From the NCBI GenBank assembly GCA_015179025.1, contig WHUX01000745.1:1-12117 (forward strand): 12,117 nucleotides of DNA. Direction: 5' to 3'. The position numbers and the translations under genes are program-made. The DNA is from Terfezia claveryi. Lineage: Eukaryota > Ascomycota > Pezizomycetes > Pezizales > Pezizaceae. Below, one piece after another: positions 7,577 through 12,117 of the stretch (within the stretch, counting starts at the first letter, position 1; the number at the start of each line of letters is the position of its first letter). The notes beneath the pieces were generated by a model. That model did not search any database, was not told the DNA's origin, and saw only the letters and a list, made by a program, of their open reading frames with translations.

Positions 7577-7925
7577 GCATGTGTGGTACCTAGGTGTGTC
7601 CCTAGGTGGGACTGGAAACTGGTGTTGTGGTCCGCCTTCTCGTTCCCCTCGATGCCTATATGGCCTCTGACCCATGAGAACCTGTGCGTTGATGACCAAC
7701 ATGGACTTAATGCTGCTCTCGATGCCAGACCCCGGGGGTGAGCCTGAGCTCAAGTTGCGAATTGCTTGAATTGCCATCTGGGAGTCCGATAAAATGGCGA
7801 CCATATCCGACTCCTCTTTCCCCAAGGCCAGGTGCATGGCATAAAGTTCTCCGTCCGCTACAGTAGCTTTGGTCCCCCAAAAAACCCGTAAATCTGAGAA
7901 TCTCCCCCCTTCCAGTCCTCACTAT
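7576..7925 (-). pseudogene. LINE-B ORF2: RNase H, second part
   Basis: On the minus strand the frame reads ATVADGELYAMHLALGKEES (about 7865-7806), DMVAILSDSQMAIQAIRNLS with the third catalytic aspartate near 7788, and SSGSPPGSGIESSIKSMLV. After a frameshift comes GNEKADHNTSFQSHLG (about 7650-7603). It matches LINE-D's RNase H closely. The part before SEDR lies across the copia piece at 8445 and above. The acidic residues are kept, but the protein is split by two insertions. Confidence 0.85.
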
Positions 7926-8444
7926 GCATTCTGCAGCCATATTTGCTGTTTGGAAGAGGTAGAAAGAGCGATGTATTCTGCCTCGACCGTAGAGGTAGAA
8001 ACACAACGTTGCTTTACCGATCTCCAGCAAATGGTATTGCCAGCAATCTGGAATATGTTTCCCGTGGTGGATTTCCGGTCATTCCTGTCACCCGCGAAGT
8101 CTGAGTCAGAGTAGCCCGATAAACTCACGGTAATGGGCTTCCTATAGGTGCTTCTCGTTCCCTTAAGGTAACGGAGAGTCTGTTTTAGTACACCCCATAT
8201 GAACTTTTGTGGGTTCTGACGAGAACTGGGATAGAGAAGAAACGGTGAATGCAAGATCGAGCCTGGTACCAATCACTAGGTACATGAGAGAACCAATTAT
8301 CTGCCTATAGTTGGATGGATCAGCAAGATCGCCTCCCTCACGGGCTTTTAACAAATTCTTCAATTTGCTAGGATCCATGGGAAGAGAGACCGGGTTGCAG
8401 CTCTGCATTCCAAATTTTTGGAGCAATTGGTCAATATATGCTCT
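7926..8444 (-). mobile_element. Ty1/copia fragment: end of reverse transcriptase plus RNase H
   Basis: The minus strand reads AYIDQLLQKFGMQSCNPVSL, YRQIIGSLMYLVIGTRLDLA and FTVSSLSQFSSEPTKVH, then one extra base (8198 on the + strand), then WGVLKQTLRYLKGT, GYSDSDFAGDRNDRKSTTG, STSTVEAEYIALSTSSKQQI and WLQNA. These are the standard late reverse-transcriptase and RNase H motifs of copia polyproteins, with the first RNase H aspartate in SDSDF and the glutamate in EAEY. There is no LTR, primer-binding site or integrase: only these 519 bp are present. LINE-B RNase H sequence lies directly on both sides, on the same strand. Both edges carry TATGC (7923-7927 and 8437-8441). Confidence 0.9.
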
Positions 8445-9254
8445 GGACTCCACGGCAACCTCCCCCCCCTCCCTGTACCATCGGGTAGCACACCCTCCAA
8501 CCCTCCTCTACAATAGATCCTATCTCTGCCGCCCAAAATCCTAGGTGTTTAGATTTCTCGGATTTAGGGTCTAAGATTTCCTCGTAGATGATGGAGAAGG
8601 GTTCCGTGTCCTCTCTGTTGCCAAAGATAGTTCCTCCGGGTCAGCTGCAGTTTGGTAAAAGGCTTCTGAAATAGGAGTCCTGAGGTGATGTGGATCGCTA
8701 TCGTAGTGCCATGAACTATCGTTGTCAATAAAAGCCCTGATCTGGCTGTCTCCTGTCCTAACTGCCTTTGCGGCCCATGATCTGGAGATATCGCTGAGTT
8801 GTCTTGTAGTGTCTCTATGTTGGCGATGTAACCTAGAGCTTCATGGCTGCTGCCGTGATATCCTCCTGTGATCTTTCGTAAAGCTTTGTATTCCAATCTG
8901 CTCATTGGTTCGAGGAGGCGGTGTCCCGCATTTGGTCTGTTGAATAGTTCTGCTCCCCACGTGAAGATTAGTCTGGTTGCACTACCCCTCGCAGAGGCGT
9001 GAAGATGCTGCGAATGCATCCAGTGTACAGGGCTCTGAGGGCTATGGGGCTCATGCCTCCATTTGCGACCGCAGGCTTCCGCGAGTTTATACTTCTTGCG
9101 GCTAGCCCCCGGCTCATATTCATGAGATGAGACTGCTAACGGGACTAATAAGAGATGGCTCGAGCTTGGCATAGAGATGGAGGAACAAAGAGAAATCCGT
9201 AACAGGGACTGTTTATTGGTGGGCAAGCGACCTGGATTCTTGGCAATCCCCCCG
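8445..9254 (-). pseudogene. LINE-B ORF2: post-RT region and start of RNase H
   Basis: On the minus strand the visible pieces are MNMSRGLAARSINSRKPAVA and MSPIALRALYTGCIRSIFT (about 9124-9005), RLIFTWGAELFNRPNAG (about 8976-8925), RLEYKALRKITGGYHGSSHE and ALGYIANIETLQ (about 8898-8808), then SEKSKHLGFWAAEIGSIVEE with GWRVCY (about 8560-8483). A lost base in the following TDGTG motif takes the first RNase H aspartate out of frame. The pieces lie in more than one frame. A short extra stretch between CIRSIFT and TRLIFTWGAE compared with LINE-A may be a small duplication. The match to LINE-A (2000-2130) and LINE-D (4830-4930) fixes its identity. Confidence 0.82.
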
Positions 9255-9304
9255 TTTTTTTTGATAAAACAAGTCATTACTCATATGCGGTCCCGTTCGG
9301 GACC
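9255..9304 (-). mobile_element. Short LINE tail: poly(A), terminal box, hairpin 2
   Basis: An 8-T run (9255-9262) is followed by GATAAAACAAGTCATTACTCATATGC and a perfect hairpin GGTCCC (9289-9294) GTTC GGGACC (9299-9304). The order and spacing match the 3' ends of LINE-C and LINE-F read from the same side. The similarity stops at about 9305, so either this is a strongly 5'-truncated insertion or its body has diverged beyond recognition. Confidence 0.6.
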
Positions 9305-9887
9305 TGTTAGTATCGAGTCCGAGTACAAGAGGTCTCCAAATGCGTGAGGAGCGCATTTTGGCTACTGAGTCCCGACGCTGCACCGTAAGCCTGCACAAGG
9401 TATACGGCCTGATCAACCATAGAGGGTCGGGCCGGATACAGTAAGGAGTAGAGCCGTTCAAATAGTCTGGTTGGCACAACACCCTCCTGTGGCCGTTCGC
9501 AATACAAGACACCTACGAAATGTGCAAGGGGAAGTGCGCATGCAATTAGCTGCCTTCGAATTGGAATCGTGGTCCATTAGTCCGGAAGCGATACAGCTAT
9601 CTCACCATATTAGGCTCCAAATGAGTCTCGCTAGCAGTTCGACGAATCGACACATAATGACGTTGACATACAACCGGGTCGTCATAGTGAATAGGGTAAA
9701 TAACACGGAAGTCTATAAGGCTACATAAGTACCTTCATGTATTCTAGTTTGCAAGATCCAAGCACTGTTCTGTGTGAGGCCCTGCCATTAAATATTCATT
9801 TCCATATAATACCTGAACTCGTAACATTGACCAGCCAAAGACTTGTCCCTTGAACGTAACAGTGCTAAACCGCCCTCTCACACATAC
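9305..9887. other. Unassigned stretch between LINE fragments
   Basis: I recognise no gene here. A minus-strand frame (9512-9213) and a plus-strand frame (9471-9728) are open, but neither shows a known domain. The one thing of note is a 25-bp sequence at 9463-9487 that recurs exactly at 11998-12022. The stretch could be old host sequence or the remains of an element not otherwise present in the window. Confidence 0.4.
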
Positions 9888-9942
9888 GCATTTCGGCCAC
9901 ATTCCTATTAGGACCATGATGAGCCACCCGGAATTACTTAGG
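9888..9942 (-). mobile_element. Degenerate LINE tail fragment
   Basis: The + strand reads TTCGG (9890-9894), then CCTATTAGGACCATGATGAGCC and ACCCGGAA (to about 9932). This aligns with the tail block of LINE-C (GGGGACCATGAAGAGCCACCTGGAAA) and LINE-F. There is no poly(T), and + strand LINE coding sequence begins right after it. Confidence 0.55.
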
Positions 9943-10181
9943 GTTTGGCGCCAACAGAGTCTTATGGCACAGGCACGCACTGACAGCCTACAAATGGCTG
10001 CGCACCACCCGAGGGCCCACTCCTTTTTCGATCCCAGTAAGGGGACCATAAGGAAACCGAGGCCCTTCAACAGCTGGCTGTTCACCATCAGGAAAGTAGA
10101 CTCGCTGGCATGCCCACATTGCAACCATACAACAAAAGATGGATACCTCTTCGCATTTTGCTGCCCCCAATCACTTGCCAA
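9943..10181 (+). pseudogene. LINE-E: zinc-knuckle fragment of a LINE ORF2
   Basis: The + strand reads GFGANRVLWHRHALTAYKWL then RTTRGP (about 9948-10018), matching YGVRRVEWDRHALSAYTWLRTNRGP of the other copies. A 38-bp insertion follows, and then FNSWLFTIRKVDSLACPHCN with HTTKDGYLFAFCCPQ (about 10066-10170). Removing the insertion and one duplicate copy restores the frame across TRGPFNSWL. The knuckle keeps three or four cysteines, but the histidine of the ET-x-x-H motif is replaced. It ends at a poly(T) run at 10182. Confidence 0.75.
10019..10056 (-). mobile_element. 38-bp LINE-tail micro-insertion with target duplication
   Basis: Between CCGAGGGCCC (10009-10018) and CCGAGGCCC (10057-10065) lie 38 bp: TTTTT (10024-10028), then CGATCCCAGTAAGGGGACC and ATAAGGAAA, the LINE 3' end read on the minus strand. 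The flanking 9-10 bp repeats look like a target duplication, one G apart. It carries only the tail hairpin and a short A tail. Confidence 0.65.
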
Positions 10182-10216
10182 TTTTTTTTTTTTCTAAATA
10201 CTTGGTGCCCCAGGCA
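10182..10216 (-). mobile_element. Second tail-only LINE insertion (about 35 bp)
   Basis: Twelve Ts (10182-10193) are followed by CTAAATACTTGGTGCCCC, the terminal box AAATACTTGG... of the LINE-D type end read on the minus strand. The similarity stops within about 20 bp, where + strand reverse-transcriptase sequence begins. GCCAA occurs on both sides (10177-10181 and 10217-10221) and may be a short target duplication. Confidence 0.5.
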
Positions 10217-10421
10217 GGCCAACGATGATGCCCTTGAAAAAGGAGCAGAGGAGGACGAGCTCCGATGGGACCCGAGCAAGGAAAGCCGACTAAACTTTCA
10301 CTCCAAGGGGAAAATAAAGTTGTGCACAACACTATGCATCATAGTGTCCAGCAACCTCTCATGGAAAACACATATCGATCGACGAACAGCCAAGGCAGCC
10401 AGTGTACCATTCGTATAAGGC
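10217..10421 (+). pseudogene. LINE reverse-transcriptase C-terminal fragment
   Basis: The frame reads NDDALEKGAEEDELRWDPSK followed by ESRLNFHSKGKIKLC, then IVSSNLSWKTHIDRRTAKAA (to about 10410). These fit the Tad1 reverse-transcriptase end: the LEKAAEE helix, the FDPSKTELIHF block and the LSWKxHIxxRTAKA block. The W-LG strand before LSW is degraded. The fragment is about 65 codons, lacks the catalytic YxDD region, and lies downstream of a zinc-knuckle piece, the reverse of the normal domain order. Confidence 0.72.
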
Positions 10422-11280
10422 ATTTTCCAACTCTATCCATTGTCCGCTTCGAACTCTTGCTGTTGTTGGCGAATTTTGCTCAACTGAGAAGTTGAAGCAC
10501 TAGTTGATAAGCCTCGTGACCATCTTGGATTCAAGATCTTGCTAATTCGAGAATTACTGATGTTCTTTGGTGCATATTTCTCACCAAATCACCGCTTTAT
10601 ATCTGGATAGCTAAGTGTAGGATATAGCGTATGCTGTCTACGGATAACAGCTCTCTCTTTCCCAGTCCATGCTTGCCGAGTGGTGGCCTGCTTAGATGAC
10701 AAAATAGATGTTCAAGTTCGCAATTTATCTTGCAAAAATAGAAACTTTTAGGCAGAATAGAATATTGCGCCCTTGGTTTGGTGGTGGATGTGTAAAGAAA
10801 CAATGTGGTTGCTGCCAGGTGCACATACATATATATGAAACTATATGTGTTGCTACTTTAGCAGATCTTTCTTATGTCAGGGGTTTCTTATCTCGTAGTC
10901 TCATGCCAAGATTGCAAAAGCGAAGCGATGCGATCGACTAGAGTCTTGGCATGAGACTACTTATATCGAAGGGTTTCCTATATTAGGAGTTCTTATGATG
11001 TACAAGAATCACAACGAAGTCAAGAAACACTTCAAACTGAAACTAGGGTGTTCCACTACTATGCGTTATTTGTCGCTCAGACGGTCAACGTGATGATTCC
11101 GATGAACAAAGATAATGGGCCATCCTTATAAGGTAGTGATTCCGCTTCCTATGAGAACTTATCAATCCCTCACGACACAGCCTCAGACGAGGAAGAAGCT
11201 TCAGAAATTTCCAAGTGGTATTCAGTCCCTTGCTTCTGCTCTGCTGGATCCATCTCCAATGCTTGGCAGTGGCTGGAGAG
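10422..11280. other. Unassigned stretch with one strong inverted repeat
   Basis: I find no gene that I can support. Frames at 10708-10941 (+), 10830-10597 (-) and 11115-11312 (+) are short and show no known motif. The composition is more AT-rich than the LINEs. The stretch could be the original host sequence or a decayed element. The inverted repeat at 10895-10960 is listed separately. Confidence 0.4.
10895..10960. repeat. Perfect 17-bp inverted repeat with 32-nt loop
   Basis: GTAGTCTCATGCCAAGA (10895-10911) and its exact reverse complement (10944-10960) flank TTGCAAAAGCGAAGCG...ACTAGAG. A related GGGTTTC-TAT string lies outside each arm (10881-10891 and 10969-10980). It could be a hairpin terminator-like structure, the collapsed ends of a miniature inverted-repeat element, or a small RNA precursor. 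Nothing in the sequence decides between these. Confidence 0.75.
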
Positions 11281-11299
11281 TTTTTTTTTTTTTTTTTTT
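11281..11299 (-). other. Isolated 19-T run next to the LINE-F tail
   Basis: Nineteen Ts are followed by CGTTTTGACCTGAGTAC and then the 11-T tail of LINE-F. It is either an outer, interrupted part of the LINE-F poly(A) or the tail of another insertion reduced to almost nothing. Confidence 0.5.
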
Positions 11300-11699
11300 C
11301 GTTTTGACCTGAGTACTTTTTTTTTTTAAATACTTGTTACTCCCATGTGGACCCGTTAGGGGGACCATGAGGAGCCACCCGGAAACCTGGGTGGATTCAA
11401 GGACAAGGTAAGTTAATCTGCCAGGTCCAATGCTAAATACATGAACTAGATAACTCTAGCGGGAACGAGGGAACCCATGCTGTCATTAACGGAACAGTGT
11501 CCGATGACCCCGAGGGGCCTGACTGAGCCTCAATGAACCCCCTATGACAGAAACCGACCTGAACCCTGAACCCGGAAACTGAAAAGTGACCCAATGGACT
11601 CGCGGAGAACTCGTGAAATAAACTGAAACAGAATAGGTGAGCTAAAGATAATTCTCTAAGGAAGAGGAATGGGTGAGCTCGTGGTAAAGATAATTAAAG

Positions 11700-12117
11700 A
11701 ACGCCCTCGATGGCCTCATAGGACTCCTCCCCCTCCTTTCCCCATACTGGCTTGTCTAGCTCTTCCCAGCTGTGCTTGGTCCCCAGAAGCTTGTCTCTCG
11801 GACGTCTAAATCGTGGGCAGTCGAAATGTGATGTGCTGCCCATTAGTCTCGATCAGACCCTCGTAGAGGCTGCCCATCCTCTTAGTGCCAACGTGCCAAC
11901 CAGACTACCATCCTCTATCTAGTGTCCGCATTTGTAAGCTACTGGAATCTGCCTCGCCGATGTAGCCTTTCTGGGACCTCGATCTGTGCGCATCCAGTAG
12001 TCTGGTTGGCACAACACCCTCCAAAGCCAGGTATATGCTGGGAGTGGCGCCCCCATTCGCACCTTCTCATCCCAAACCCCGCCTTGTTCCTTGCTTCCTT
12101 TCGGACGGCTGTGGAGG
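11700..12117 (-). pseudogene. LINE-F ORF2 zinc-knuckle region with two small insertions
   Basis: On the minus strand the piece reads YLALE...WMRTDRGPRK (about 12030-11970), then IGEADSSSLQMR (about 11960-11925), then ETNGQHITFRLP (about 11855-11815), and the acidic C-terminal region near 11760-11700. Compared with LINE-D, a 33-nt insertion (11998-12030, between CCAG repeats) splits TW/MRT, and about 64 extra bases (within 11851-11921) split the C-x-C from the H. Frames are shifted and several stops occur, so this copy is dead. Confidence 0.75.
11893..12012. repeat. Perfect 16-bp inverted repeat inside the LINE-F knuckle region
   Basis: GTGCCAACCAGACTAC (11893-11908) and its exact reverse complement (11997-12012) flank 88 bp of LINE-F sequence. 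Both arms lie inside the two insertions relative to other LINE copies. The right arm is part of the 25-bp string also found at 9463-9487. Confidence 0.8.

Larger units (their letters stand above)
3756..9254 (-). mobile_element. LINE-B: Tad1-type LINE, split by three insertions
   Basis: Read on the minus strand, LINE-B runs 9254 to 8445, then 7925 to 7576, then 4208 to 3756. The gaps are filled by a copia piece and by LINE-C, which itself holds LINE-D. Joining the pieces gives the normal Tad1 order: region after reverse transcriptase, RNase H, zinc knuckle, 3' UTR. The join across LINE-C falls at its 14-15 bp target duplication, and the protein context on both sides matches LINE-D. The 3' UTR stops at the LINE-A tail, so the rest should lie to the left of LINE-A, beyond the window. 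The sequence above 9254 is replaced by an unrelated-looking short LINE tail. Confidence 0.85.
11317..12117 (-). mobile_element. LINE-F: Tad1-type LINE, 3' part (continues off window)
   Basis: From its tail (11-T run, 11317-11327) inward: terminal box AAATACTTGTTACTCCCATG, a one-mismatch version of hairpin 2 (11349-11366), and hairpin 1 CCACCC (11375-11380) with GGGTGG (11389-11394). Then come AAGTTAATCTGCCAGGTCC (about 11410-11428), CATGCTGTCATTAACG (11475-11490) and GGCCTGACTGAG (11516-11527), the same blocks as LINE-C. The zinc-knuckle coding region starts near 11700 and runs on past the window end. Confidence 0.85.

Noticed and set aside
9305..9460. Possible tRNA-derived SINE (CGAGTCCGAG looks a little like a B box)
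   Set aside because: No matching A box at the right distance and orientation, and no cloverleaf could be drawn.
10895..10960. Rho-independent terminator or Helitron 3' hairpin
   Set aside because: The setting is eukaryotic, the loop is 32 nt long, and no CTRR end follows the hairpin.
1..12117. Strong RIP-type mutation across the whole window
   Set aside because: LINE copies stay GC-moderate, with many frameshifts rather than uniform C-to-T stops; the one hAT stop fits C-to-T but is only one event. Dinucleotide counts would be needed to settle it.

Overview
The window looks like a transposon graveyard from the nuclear genome of a filamentous fungus, most likely an ascomycete. Three things point there: Tad1-type non-LTR retrotransposons (LINEs) with a C-terminal RNase H and a C-x-C-type zinc knuckle, a hAT transposase whose reading frame is rejoined by a 58-bp intron, and a small Ty1/copia piece. 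I see no host gene, rRNA, tRNA or CRISPR array. I cannot name the species.

Layout. 1-1943: the 3' part of a hAT DNA transposon on the + strand. It carries a nearly intact transposase with one in-frame stop and one intron, then a GGCC-rich subterminal region and a terminal inverted repeat ending in CACTG. 1944-3755: LINE-A (+ strand), into which the hAT has inserted; it carries broken RNase H and zinc-knuckle sequence, a 3' UTR and a poly(A). 3756-9254: LINE-B (- strand), split by insertions into 3756-4208, 7576-7925 and 8445-9254. Inside LINE-B lies LINE-C (- strand, 4209-7561), flanked by a perfect 14-15 bp target-site duplication. LINE-C has a 5' UTR, ORF1 and 3' UTR but no ORF2, so it is an ORF1-only LINE. 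Inside LINE-C's ORF1 lies LINE-D (+ strand, 4800-6101), a 5'-truncated copy with an 8-bp duplication. A 519-bp piece of Ty1/copia reverse transcriptase and RNase H (7926-8444) sits inside LINE-B's own RNase H coding sequence.

From 9255 to 10421 there is a mosaic of small LINE pieces, including two tail-only micro-insertions and a zinc-knuckle piece placed upstream of a reverse-transcriptase piece. 10422-11280 is unassigned apart from a perfect 17-bp inverted repeat. From 11317 to the end is LINE-F (- strand), again with 3' UTR and zinc knuckle.

The LINE copies share 3' UTR blocks and, just before the poly(A), two potential hairpins whose stems change in compensating ways between copies. This suggests an RNA structure recognised by the LINE reverse transcriptase. 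It would also explain how an ORF1-only element could have been copied by proteins from a full-length relative. Nothing here looks functional as it stands; the hAT transposase is closest to intact.
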